In this document: positions 1-6,260 of the stretch, one piece after another
How positions within the stretch are numbered: position 1 is the stretch's first letter
Layout: every line of letters begins with the position of its first letter
Assembly (NCBI GenBank): GCA_017303735.1
Contig: JAFLCF010000164.1
Location: 1-9,874, forward strand
Length of the DNA: 9,874 bases
Direction of reading: 5' to 3'
Origin: Anaerolineae bacterium
Lineage (GTDB): Bacteria > Chloroflexota > Anaerolineae > Anaerolineales > Villigracilaceae
Translations under genes and position numbers: made by a program
Notes under the pieces: generated by a model
Databases searched by the model: none
What the model was told of the DNA's origin: nothing
What the model saw: the letters and a program-made list of their open reading frames with translations, nothing else

Positions 1-72
1 GACGGCAAAGAAATTGACCAAAGTGATTCAGTATTGAGGAAAAGCAATATAGTACCAATGGTCAACGGTTAA
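1..72 (+). CDS. possible C-terminal tail of an upstream gene (partial)
   Basis: Frame 1 is open from the window edge to a TAA at 70-72 and reads DGKEIDQSDSVLRKSNIVPMVNG. The other two plus-strand frames close within about 36 bases. The stretch is only 23 codons, so an open frame this long could easily occur by chance. I recognise no family in it. No terminator hairpin follows before the promoter at 89-116. Confidence 0.25.
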   Translation, partial: DGKEIDQSDSVLRKSNIVPMVNG

Positions 73-88
73 ATCCCCCTTAAGTTCA

Positions 89-116
89 TTGTGAAAAGAA
101 TCAAACTCCATATAAT
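89..116 (+). promoter_or_regulatory. sigma-70-type promoter of the SRPBCC gene
   Basis: TTGTGA at 89-94 and a perfect TATAAT at 111-116 are separated by 16 bases. The predicted transcription start is near 123, giving a leader of about 30 bases that contains the AAAGGAG ribosome binding site at 141-147. This gene therefore has a conventional leader, unlike the genes at 694 and 8034. Confidence 0.6.
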
Positions 117-154
117 GAGCTTATCGATTTGTACACAACCAAAGGAGATTAACC

Positions 155-592
155 ATGGCACTTATTGAAACTTCCATCAAGATCAACAAACCCGCGAGCG
201 TCATCTTCGCCCACCTTACCAATGTTGAAAATATGAAGAACGAATACGTGGAAAAGATCGAAATTGACGGCGCTTTTCGCCTTGGCGCGAAATACAAGAT
301 GTTCACCAAAGCGGGTGGACGTTTGATCGAGATCGCAAACGAAGTAGTCGGCTTTGAGCAGGATAAACTGGTCAGCACCAAGACCTTCGCTGCTCCCCCC
401 GCTTCTGATATGGTCAGCACCTATATCCTCGAAGATGAAGGTGGCGCAACCAAAGTGACCTTCCAAAGCGAAGCCCAGCTCACCGTTCCCGGTATGCCCT
501 CCATGCCCGGCATGGAAGACATGATGAAGAAACAAATGATCGCCGGGTTCGATGCCACCCTCGCCGCTTTGAAAAAGAAATTAGAAGGATAG
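155..592 (+). CDS. SRPBCC (START/polyketide cyclase, CoxG-like) family protein
   Basis: This 145-residue protein has the length and pattern of single-domain SRPBCC/CoxG-like proteins, which form a helix-grip fold around a hydrophobic cavity and bind small ligands. The N-terminal strand (MALIETSIKINKPASVIF) with the following VFAHL-type helix start is typical. So are the central alternating strands at about 38-100 and the long C-terminal helix at about 120-143. The start at ATG 155 is fixed by AAAGGAG at 141-147, seven bases upstream. Residues 114-128 (MPSMPGMEDMMKKQM) carry six methionines, four of them spaced exactly three apart, in the loop before the last helix. That is unusual for the fold. 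The gene stands alone between its own promoter and terminator, so neighbours say nothing about its ligand. A CO-dehydrogenase role (CoxG) is not supported by context. The family call is firm; the function is unknown. Confidence 0.85.
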   Translation: MALIETSIKINKPASVIFAHLTNVENMKNEYVEKIEIDGAFRLGAKYKMFTKAGGRLIEIANEVVGFEQDKLVSTKTFAAPPASDMVSTYILEDEGGATKVTFQSEAQLTVPGMPSMPGMEDMMKKQMIAGFDATLAALKKKLEG

Positions 593-616
593 TTTATCCA
601 ATCCCTAAAAGTTACG

Positions 617-655
617 AAGAACTTCTGCTGATATTCAGTAGAAGTTCTTTTATTT
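617..655 (+). terminator. intrinsic terminator after the SRPBCC gene
   Basis: A 15-bp stem pairs 617-631 with 635-649. It has one G-T wobble and a three-base TAT loop, and is followed by TTATTT. The hairpin starts 24 bases after the stop codon at 590-592 and insulates the gene from the peptidase pair. Confidence 0.85.
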
Positions 656-680
656 CAAAATCACTCCCTCTGCTTTACGG

Positions 681-693
681 TAGAATTGCGCCC
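681..693 (+). promoter_or_regulatory. -10 element giving a leaderless or near-leaderless mRNA for the first peptidase gene
   Basis: TAGAAT at 681-686 is followed by TGCGCCC and then the ATG at 694. A start point the usual distance downstream of the -10 falls on or next to the A of the ATG. No Shine-Dalgarno sequence precedes the start, and no convincing -35 is visible. The same arrangement, with the same spacing and nearly the same seven bases, occurs before the gene at 8034. Confidence 0.6.
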
Positions 694-2181
694 ATGCGCT
701 CAAAATACATCTTCTTACTGCTTTCCATCTTTCTTACCATCTCTGCCTGCTCTCCGGCTCAACCCAGCCCCGCTGCCACCGAGCCGGTTTTCGTCACCTT
801 ACCTGTTACAGATACCCCCGCCCTGCCAACAGAAACCCCACTGCCCACGGCTACTCTGTTGCCAGCATTGGAACGCGCCAAGTACACACTCAATACCAGC
901 ATTGACTATGATGCCCACACCGTCAGCGTGGACCAAACCATTCTTTATCCGAACTTAACTGGCAATCAACTCAATACCCTCGTCCTCGCTGTGATCCCAA
1001 ACCTTTGGGACGGAAGCTTCGCCCTCACCAGCCTCATCATCGACGGGCAACCCGTCAGCACCTACACTCTCAACGGACAGCGCCTCGACATCTCGCTCGC
1101 CTCCCTCCTCCCTGCAGGCGGTTCGACCGAGATCAAGCTTGGGTATACGCTGACACTCCCCTTCGCCGAGCAGGAAGACCCCAGCGTATCGCGTCCGCGC
1201 ATTTACGGTTACACGAGCAGACAGATCAACCTCGTCAACTGGTATCCCTTCGTCGTGCCGAACATCAACGGCGAATGGATTCTCAATGAACCTTGGGTCT
1301 ACGGCGAGCATCTCGTCTACGACTCAGCTGACTATGAAGTGAATCTCAAATTTGCTGACCCAGCTTCGGCACCGGTCGTAGCCGCGAGCGGAGTCCCCGA
1401 AGCGCAAGCCGATGGCAGTACCCGTTACACCATCAACGCCGCACGAACCTTTGCCCTCTCCGCCAGCCGCGAATTCCAAACCTCCAGCACACAACTCGGC
1501 GATGTGGCTCTCACCAGTTACTACTTCGCATTCAACGAAGCCGGAGGTCAAGCCGCGTTGCAGGCGTCGGCACAAGCCTTACAAGTCTTCAGTGCTCGCT
1601 ATGGTGCCTACTCTCACAAGAGTCTTGCCATCGTCATGGGCGATTTCAATGACGGCATGGAATATTCCGCCTTCTATTACCTCAGCAAAGACTTCTACAA
1701 TTTATATGATGGCACCCCCGCTAACTACCTGACCTTCGTTGCTGTGCATGAGACCGCGCATCAATGGTGGTTCGATCAGGTTGCCAACGATCAAGCCCTG
1801 CAACCCTGGCTGGACGAATCTCTCGCCACCTATTCCGAACGGATCTATTACGAAAGCACCTATCCAGATATCGTTTCCTGGTGGTGGTCCTATCGCATCG
1901 ACTTCTACAAACCCGAAGGCTTCGTAGATATTCCCATCTATGAAGGTCAGGGCTTCCGCCCATATACCAATGCCACGTATTTTCAAGGCGCATACTTCCT
2001 TGAAAAAGTCCGTCAACGTATTGGCGACGATGCCTTCTTTGCTTTCATTCAAGATTACTTCAATCAAGGTCGCGGCAAAATCGTCACTGCCAACGACTTC
2101 TTCCGCATCCTGCGTTTTCACGCCGGAAGCAATGATATTTCTGATCTCATCAACCAATACTTCCGCGGCGTTTACCCATAA
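694..2181 (+). CDS. M1-type zinc metallopeptidase lipoprotein (paralogue 1)
   Basis: The 495-residue protein starts with a lipoprotein signal peptide: basic MRSK, a hydrophobic core, then ISAC with the lipidated cysteine at 19. A Pro/Thr/Ala-rich tether runs to about residue 55. A beta-rich N-terminal domain covers about 60-290 and includes QINLVNWYPF at 177-186. The gluzincin catalytic domain follows: GMEY at 321-324 (the GxMEN-type exopeptidase motif of M1, with Tyr for Asn), HETAH at 352-356, third zinc ligand E375 at the canonical 18-residue spacing, and Tyr429 in YFQGAYFLE as the probable transition-state tyrosine. All catalytic residues are present. The protein ends soon after the catalytic domain, so it lacks the large C-terminal superhelical domain of PepN-type aminopeptidases. 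It is probably membrane-anchored outside the cytoplasm and cleaves peptides; the substrate is unknown. It is the first gene of a tandem pair with the gene at 2181. The ATG at 694 is supported by the signal peptide. Confidence 0.9.
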   Translation: MRSKYIFLLLSIFLTISACSPAQPSPAATEPVFVTLPVTDTPALPTETPLPTATLLPALERAKYTLNTSIDYDAHTVSVDQTILYPNLTGNQLNTLVLAVIPNLWDGSFALTSLIIDGQPVSTYTLNGQRLDISLASLLPAGGSTEIKLGYTLTLPFAEQEDPSVSRPRIYGYTSRQINLVNWYPFVVPNINGEWILNEPWVYGEHLVYDSADYEVNLKFADPASAPVVAASGVPEAQADGSTRYTINAARTFALSASREFQTSSTQLGDVALTSYYFAFNEAGGQAALQASAQALQVFSARYGAYSHKSLAIVMGDFNDGMEYSAFYYLSKDFYNLYDGTPANYLTFVAVHETAHQWWFDQVANDQALQPWLDESLATYSERIYYESTYPDIVSWWWSYRIDFYKPEGFVDIPIYEGQGFRPYTNATYFQGAYFLEKVRQRIGDDAFFAFIQDYFNQGRGKIVTANDFFRILRFHAGSNDISDLINQYFRGVYP

Positions 2182-3791
2182 TGATTCGTCAATTACCAAT
2201 TACCAATTACGCATTACGCATCACGTATCATGCAATGCTTGCTATATTTCTGCTCGCCTGCGCCGCCCCCGCACCTTCACCCACGCCGCAGCCCTTTGCA
2301 CAATTCATCCTGCCTACGCGTGACCCGAACGCCGCCACTGCCACACCCTTTCAACCCGCCGGAAAAACAGAAACCCCCATCCCGACATACACCGCATCAC
2401 CATTCCCAACTTCTACATTCGCCCCTACTGCATCTCCTACTGTGACGTTAACCCCGCCTCCTGCCCCACCGACAACGGCTTCATCCACCCAAGCCGCACC
2501 TCCACCGCCGCCTTCCACTTCCTCACGCCCAAATTACATTCTCTTTGCCACGCTTGATTTTGCGAACAAGACCATCGCCGCCGATCAGACCATCCGTTAT
2601 TACAACACCACAGGTGCAACACTCTCTGATCTTGTCTTCTCTGTTCAGCCAAATCTTTACACCAATGCATTTAAACTCAACTCCATCGCACAAGATGGAG
2701 CGGCGTTGACCTCTTACTCCTTTAGCGGACAACGCTTGAGCGTGAACTTAAACCAGCCCATTCCCAACGGCTCGGCGGTGACGATAACACTCAACTTCAC
2801 CCTCAAGATTCCCCAAAAAGGTGCAGGTGACGTCTTCGGTTATGACTTTAACCAGATCAACCTCGTCAACTGGTATCCCTTCATCGTTCCAAATCGCGGC
2901 GGCTGGGTTTTGTACGACCCCATGCCCTGGGGCGAGCATCTCGTCTATGATGCTTCAGATGTAGAGCTAAACATCAAAACCGAATCAGGCGTCGTTCTTG
3001 CAGTAGGCGCTTCTCCTGAAGCCAACGGCGAATGGACTCGTTATCGCATGTATGGCGCACGGACGGTATCCATCTCTGCCAGCAATGAATTCATTGTCAA
3101 TGAAACCACGGTGGGCAATGTTGTCATCCGCTCTTATTATTTCAGCGGATATCAAAAAGGCGGCGATGACTTGTTGATCTATGCCAGCGAAGCCATCCAA
3201 ACCTATTCGGCAGAATTTGCGCCGTATCCGCACCAGGCGCTTGCCATTGTGCAATCGGACATGGATGATGGCATGGAATATGACGGGTTGGTCTTCCTCT
3301 CTACCGATTTCTATAGTCAGTACACGGGTTCAGCCCGCAGCAACCTGACGACCATCGGCGTGCATGAGATCGCGCATCAATGGTGGTACAGCCTCGTAGG
3401 CAGTGACCATGCCATGCAGCCCTGGCTCGACGAAGCCCTTGCCACCTACGGCGAGCGCATCTTCTACGAAAACAACTATCCTGCCAATATCAGTTGGTGG
3501 TGGCAATTCCGGGTTAATTATTTCAAACCCAGCGGCTATGTAGATGGGTCGATCTATGATTATGATTCCTTCCGCTCGTACACCAACGCTGTCTATTTTC
3601 GCGGTGCACTCTTCATGGATGATCTACGCGAATTGATGGGCTATGGCAATTTCTCGAAATTCATCAAAGCCTATGCCACACGCTATGCGAACGGTCACGC
3701 TACTTCAGCCGATTTCTTTGCTCTCGCGCGTGAGACCATCAACGTCAATTACGACAACCTAATCGAGGAATATTTTTCGGGTTCTTACTAA
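2181..3791 (+). CDS. M1-type zinc metallopeptidase lipoprotein (paralogue 2)
   Basis: This 536-residue paralogue of the preceding gene overlaps its stop codon by one base (TAATG), so translation is probably coupled. The signal peptide is odd: residues 4-18 are encoded by heptanucleotide repeats, followed by the hydrophobic MLAIFLLAC with the probable lipidated cysteine at 27. Starting at the internal ATG (2235) would leave only eight residues before the cysteine and no basic n-region, so 2181 is preferred. A Pro/Thr/Ser-rich tether spans about 28-112, much longer than in the first paralogue. Then come the beta domain with QINLVNWYPF at 225-234, GMEY at 364-367, HEIAH at 395-399, ligand E418 and Tyr472 (YFRGALF). 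The active site looks intact. The shared domain order indicates an old tandem duplication. A division of labour on different peptides is possible, but nothing in the sequence shows it. Confidence 0.88.
   Translation: MIRQLPITNYALRITYHAMLAIFLLACAAPAPSPTPQPFAQFILPTRDPNAATATPFQPAGKTETPIPTYTASPFPTSTFAPTASPTVTLTPPPAPPTTASSTQAAPPPPPSTSSRPNYILFATLDFANKTIAADQTIRYYNTTGATLSDLVFSVQPNLYTNAFKLNSIAQDGAALTSYSFSGQRLSVNLNQPIPNGSAVTITLNFTLKIPQKGAGDVFGYDFNQINLVNWYPFIVPNRGGWVLYDPMPWGEHLVYDASDVELNIKTESGVVLAVGASPEANGEWTRYRMYGARTVSISASNEFIVNETTVGNVVIRSYYFSGYQKGGDDLLIYASEAIQTYSAEFAPYPHQALAIVQSDMDDGMEYDGLVFLSTDFYSQYTGSARSNLTTIGVHEIAHQWWYSLVGSDHAMQPWLDEALATYGERIFYENNYPANISWWWQFRVNYFKPSGYVDGSIYDYDSFRSYTNAVYFRGALFMDDLRELMGYGNFSKFIKAYATRYANGHATSADFFALARETINVNYDNLIEEYFSGSY
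2191..2232 (+). repeat. degenerate heptanucleotide tandem repeat inside a start region
   Basis: Six consecutive 7-base units occupy this stretch. The first two are AATTACC, the third is AATTACG, and the next three drift progressively (CATTACG, CATCACG, TATCATG). Because three units equal seven codons, the repeat is read as the heptapeptides LPITNYA and LRITYHA in the N-terminus of the second peptidase. Short heptanucleotide tandem repeats of this general kind are known as dispersed, usually intergenic elements in some bacteria, notably filamentous cyanobacteria. Confidence 0.75.
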
Positions 3792-3826
3792 GTAGGTGAC
3801 CGAAATAAATTCTAAAAAAGAACTTC

Positions 3827-3898
3827 GTCATTTTGAGGAGGCATCTTGCCCTCAAGTCATGGGATTGCTTCGCCGCAAAGGGCTCGGCTCGCAATGAC
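3827..3898. repeat. degraded palindromic dispersed repeat (MITE/REP-like)
   Basis: The 72-base segment begins GTCATTTTGAGGAGGC and ends GGCTCGCAATGAC. Its termini are imperfect inverted repeats (GTCATT..GAG against CTCGCAATGAC), and GGGATTGCTTCG lies inside. From memory, this resembles the GTCATTGCGAG...GATTGCTTCG...CTCGCAATGAC type of palindromic repeat scattered between genes in many bacterial genomes. No reading frame fits it. It lies 35 bases after the stop of the second peptidase and before the promoter of the riboflavin unit. Only this one copy is in the window. Confidence 0.55.
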
Positions 3899-3948
3899 AC
3901 CGTATACACAACTAACTTTGGCAAGCCCGGCTCTCTTACTTTTGGGGG

Positions 3949-3977
3949 TTGGATAAGCCAACATCCAATCATATAAT
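3949..3977 (+). promoter_or_regulatory. probable promoter of the riboflavin-gene unit
   Basis: TTGGAT at 3949-3954 and a perfect TATAAT at 3972-3977 are separated by 17 bases. The expected start near 3984 gives a leader of about 67 bases before ATG 4051. The -10 box overlaps the left arm of a perfect inverted repeat, so a bound repressor would block it. The leader is too short for an FMN riboswitch, and none of that element's conserved helices is visible. A weaker alternative -10, TACACT at 4026-4031, would give a leader of about 13 bases. Confidence 0.5.
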
Positions 3978-4024
3978 CATGCCATTCTTTTGGAATGGCA
4001 TGATGCTTTTGTAAGAGAATGGCA
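3976..4024. promoter_or_regulatory. operator-like inverted repeat with an additional half-site
   Basis: ATCATGCCATTC at 3976-3987 and GAATGGCATGAT at 3993-4004 form a perfect 12-bp inverted repeat with a five-base spacer. The inner half-site GAATGGCA recurs as a direct copy at 4017-4024, exactly 24 bases after the second one. The dyad straddles the -10 and predicted start of the riboflavin unit, which fits binding by a dimeric regulator. As RNA it could also fold as a hairpin followed by GCTTTTG, a poor terminator tail for the distant peptidase gene. Confidence 0.5.
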
Positions 4025-4050
4025 GTACACTGAGTCTGGGAACACATCTT

Positions 4051-4728
4051 ATGAACAGACCTTATACCTTCATCAACGTTGCCATGACGGCAGACGGCAA
4101 GATAGATACCTTCGAGCGTAAAGGTTCGGCGATCTCCTCTAAACAGGATAAGCAGCGGGTGGATGAATTACGCGCGGCGGCAGACGGAATCCTCGTCGGC
4201 GGGGGAACACTTTTGGGTGAGGCACCCAAGCTCACGGTTAAGAGTGAGGCGCTGCGTGAGGGACGAGTCAGCCAGGGGCGTTCGCCAAACCCGGTAAAGG
4301 TCGGTGTGGTTACAGTCGCAGATGTCCAGCCGGATTCAGATTTTATTAAGGCGGGCGATTCTCGCAAAGTAATATTTACAACATCCCAAACATCTAATAG
4401 CCAACTTGAGCGATTGCGCGCGCTGGGCGTGGAAGTGTTCGTGGACGAATCGCAGCGCGTGGACCTGAGCATGATGATGCTGACGCTGAAAAGAATCGGC
4501 GTGGACCATTTGATGGTGGAAGGCGGCGGGACGATCAACTTCGAGCTTATGCGGCTTGGGCTTGTGGATGAGTTGTTCATCTATGTAGCACCCATGATCT
4601 TCGGCGGTGCCAACGCCCCCACGCTGGCAGATGGGTTCGGTGTTCCTCGTGAGCGTGCTCTGGATATCAAGTTGACTGGCGTTGAACAGTGGGACGACGG
4701 CGGAATAGTATTGAAGTATAGATTTTGA
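4051..4728 (+). CDS. 2,5-diamino-6-(ribosylamino)pyrimidinone 5'-phosphate reductase, archaeal/fungal type
   Basis: The 225-residue protein is a stand-alone RibD_C/dihydrofolate-reductase-like domain. It would use NAD(P)H to reduce the ribose of the pyrimidine made by GTP cyclohydrolase II to the ribityl form. The N-terminal VAMTADGKI (10-18), DGILVGGGTLLGE (45-57) followed by PKLTV, VEGGGTIN (156-163), and GLVDELFIYVAPMIFGG just after it closely match, from memory, the archaeal ArfC protein of Methanocaldococcus, which has essentially the same length. Usual bacterial RibD is instead a bifunctional deaminase-reductase; there is no zinc deaminase domain here. In the archaeal and fungal route reduction precedes deamination, so the order of steps here is open. 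It is first in a same-strand unit with ribA 20 bases downstream. No clear ribosome binding site precedes ATG 4051; TGGGA at 4037-4041 is the best candidate. Confidence 0.88.
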   Translation: MNRPYTFINVAMTADGKIDTFERKGSAISSKQDKQRVDELRAAADGILVGGGTLLGEAPKLTVKSEALREGRVSQGRSPNPVKVGVVTVADVQPDSDFIKAGDSRKVIFTTSQTSNSQLERLRALGVEVFVDESQRVDLSMMMLTLKRIGVDHLMVEGGGTINFELMRLGLVDELFIYVAPMIFGGANAPTLADGFGVPRERALDIKLTGVEQWDDGGIVLKYRF

Positions 4729-4748
4729 TTTGCATTGGAGAAATGATC

Positions 4749-5507
4749 ATGACGACCGAAATGCACGAAAAGATTCAAATTTTATTGGAAGAAGATTGCT
4801 GCCATGAATGTGAAGGCTATGGCGAAGACCATGTTTGTGTTCACATCGAAGCGATTGCGGAACTACCCACACGCTTTGGTGATTTTCATATTGTGGCATT
4901 CTCGAACAACCGTGACGACAAGGAACACGTTGCCATCATCAAAGGCGATGTGATCGGTGCGGACGATGTGCCTGTGCGTTTGCATTCTGAATGTTTAACC
5001 GGTGATGCCATCGGCTCGCTGCGCTGTGACTGCCGCGACCAGCTCGAAGCGGCGCTGAAAAAGATCGGCAGCATGGAACGCGGCATGGTGTTATATTTAC
5101 GCCAGGAAGGGCGCGGCATTGGGCTGACCAATAAGATCCGGGCGTACACCTTGCAGGACAATGGTCTCGATACGGTGGAGGCGAACCTTGCACTGGGCTT
5201 CCGCGATGATGAGCGTGATTACGCGGTGGCGGCGCACATGATCCATTCGCTCAAGGTCAACTCGATCAAGCTGATGACCAACAACCCGAAGAAGATCGCC
5301 CAGCTCGAACAGCACGGCGTGAAGATCAATGAACGCATGCCGCACATTTTGCCGACCAACGAGCATAATATCTTTTATCTTAAAACCAAGGCTGCCAAGT
5401 CTGGTCACATGATAGACTTTCACGGCAAGGAACATTTACCTGAACAAAGCGATCCTACGCTTGTCGAGGGCATGAGCGAGGATCAGATCAAAGCATTCTA
5501 TGAATAA
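4749..5507 (+). CDS. ribA: GTP cyclohydrolase II
   Basis: RibA opens GTP with loss of formate and pyrophosphate to give the 2,5-diaminopyrimidine that the preceding gene would reduce, the first committed step of riboflavin synthesis. The zinc site is canonical: C82, C93 and C95 in HSECLTGDAIGSLRCDC. YLRQEGRGIGL, the NKIRAYTLQDNGLDTVEAN stretch and TNNPKKI are also present. I chose ATG 4749 because GGAG at 4737-4740 is eight bases upstream; ATG 4743 would be only two bases away. The enzyme is not fused to RibB. Two additions relative to E. coli RibA stand out. The N-terminus is about 28 residues longer and carries C17, C18, C21, C30 and H32. The C-terminal tail beyond the usual KSGHMID end is about 29 residues longer. 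The stop at 5505-5507 leads directly into the ribosome binding site of the next gene. Confidence 0.95.
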   Translation: MTTEMHEKIQILLEEDCCHECEGYGEDHVCVHIEAIAELPTRFGDFHIVAFSNNRDDKEHVAIIKGDVIGADDVPVRLHSECLTGDAIGSLRCDCRDQLEAALKKIGSMERGMVLYLRQEGRGIGLTNKIRAYTLQDNGLDTVEANLALGFRDDERDYAVAAHMIHSLKVNSIKLMTNNPKKIAQLEQHGVKINERMPHILPTNEHNIFYLKTKAAKSGHMIDFHGKEHLPEQSDPTLVEGMSEDQIKAFYE

Positions 5508-5518
5508 AGGAGAAGTCA

Positions 5519-6190
5519 ATGAGCAATAGAACGATCGTTATCACGGGGGCGGGCGGGGCATTGGGAAGCCTGGTAGCAAAAACCTTCAGTGAGGCTGGGC
5601 ATAACCTTGCCTTGCATGATAAGGACTCAGCGAAATTGGATGCGCTGGTACGTGGACTGAATCTGCCGGTGGGGCGGGTCTATTCCAGCACAGTGGATTT
5701 GACCGATGGGAAGGCGCTTCAAGCCTCAGCCAAAGAGGTGATCACCAAATTTGGCAGTGTCCACGCCTTGTTCCACCTTGTGGGCGGCTGGGTGGGCGGC
5801 AAGCGCATCACCGAAACACAGGATGACGATCTGGAATTTATGATCAACCAGCATGTGCGCACCACCTTCAACCTGTTCAAAGCATACGAAGACTCGCTGG
5901 GCAAGGGCGGCTGGGGACGTGTGATCACGGTTTCGCCTTCGAGCACGTCGAATCCGCTGGCGCAGCGCAGTGTGTATGTGGCTGCCAAATCGGCTCAGGA
6001 AAATCTGGTGCTTTCGCTCGCCGCCGAGTTGAAGGATGCGAACGTGACGGCGAACATTATTCAGGTCAAAGCCATTGATGTGGACGGTTCGGGCAACGGC
6101 TCAACCCCGGCAGAGATCGTCTCTGCCATGCAGTATCTGTTCTCGGAACAAGCCGATAAGGTAACCGGGGCAAGAATTCCGTTGAGTTAG
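5519..6190 (+). CDS. short-chain dehydrogenase/reductase (SDR)
   Basis: The 223-residue protein has a Rossmann-fold cofactor motif TGAGGALG at 9-16 and a typical early TVDLTD (about 58-63). HLVGGW stands where classical SDRs have NNAG. The Y153-x3-K157 catalytic pair lies in VYVAAKSA, with serines at 139, 141 and 142 before it. It is therefore likely an NAD(P)-dependent oxidoreductase of the classical size class. AGGAG at 5508-5512 sits six bases before the ATG and immediately follows the ribA stop, so it is cotranscribed with the riboflavin genes. There is no known SDR step in riboflavin synthesis, so its presence may reflect simple operon sharing. The substrate cannot be told from sequence. 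The G/V-rich segment replacing NNAG is the main deviation from classical members. Confidence 0.88.
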   Translation: MSNRTIVITGAGGALGSLVAKTFSEAGHNLALHDKDSAKLDALVRGLNLPVGRVYSSTVDLTDGKALQASAKEVITKFGSVHALFHLVGGWVGGKRITETQDDDLEFMINQHVRTTFNLFKAYEDSLGKGGWGRVITVSPSSTSNPLAQRSVYVAAKSAQENLVLSLAAELKDANVTANIIQVKAIDVDGSGNGSTPAEIVSAMQYLFSEQADKVTGARIPLS

Positions 6191-6228
6191 TGAGTGGAAA
6201 GCTTGCACTGAGGAAGATCGAAGTGTAG

Positions 6229-6260
6229 AAAGTGACCGCCGGATGGCGGTCACTTTTTAT
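6229..6260 (+). terminator. intrinsic terminator of the riboflavin unit
   Basis: AAAGTGACCGCC at 6229-6240 pairs perfectly with GGCGGTCACTTT at 6245-6256 around a GGAT loop, followed by TTAT. It ends exactly where the stop codon of the convergent endonuclease gene begins (6257-6259). It may stop transcripts from both sides, though in the minus direction its tail is not a clean T run. Confidence 0.85.

Noticed and set aside
955..2199. Antisense and alternative-frame open frames over the peptidase genes
   Set aside because: They have no domain motifs, signal or ribosome binding site, and they lie over genes with complete catalytic motifs.
2191..2232. CRISPR-like or phase-variable repeat tract
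   Set aside because: The units are 7 bases without spacers and already degenerate, so it is neither a CRISPR array nor a clean slippage tract.
3792..4050. FMN riboswitch in the leader of the riboflavin unit
   Set aside because: The conserved sequence blocks and multi-helix layout are not visible, and the predicted leader of about 67 bases is too short.
4725..4751. Earlier ribA starts at TTG 4725 or ATG 4743
   Set aside because: TTG 4725 overlaps the reductase stop with no ribosome binding site, and ATG 4743 is only two bases from GGAG. ATG 4749 has an eight-base spacing.
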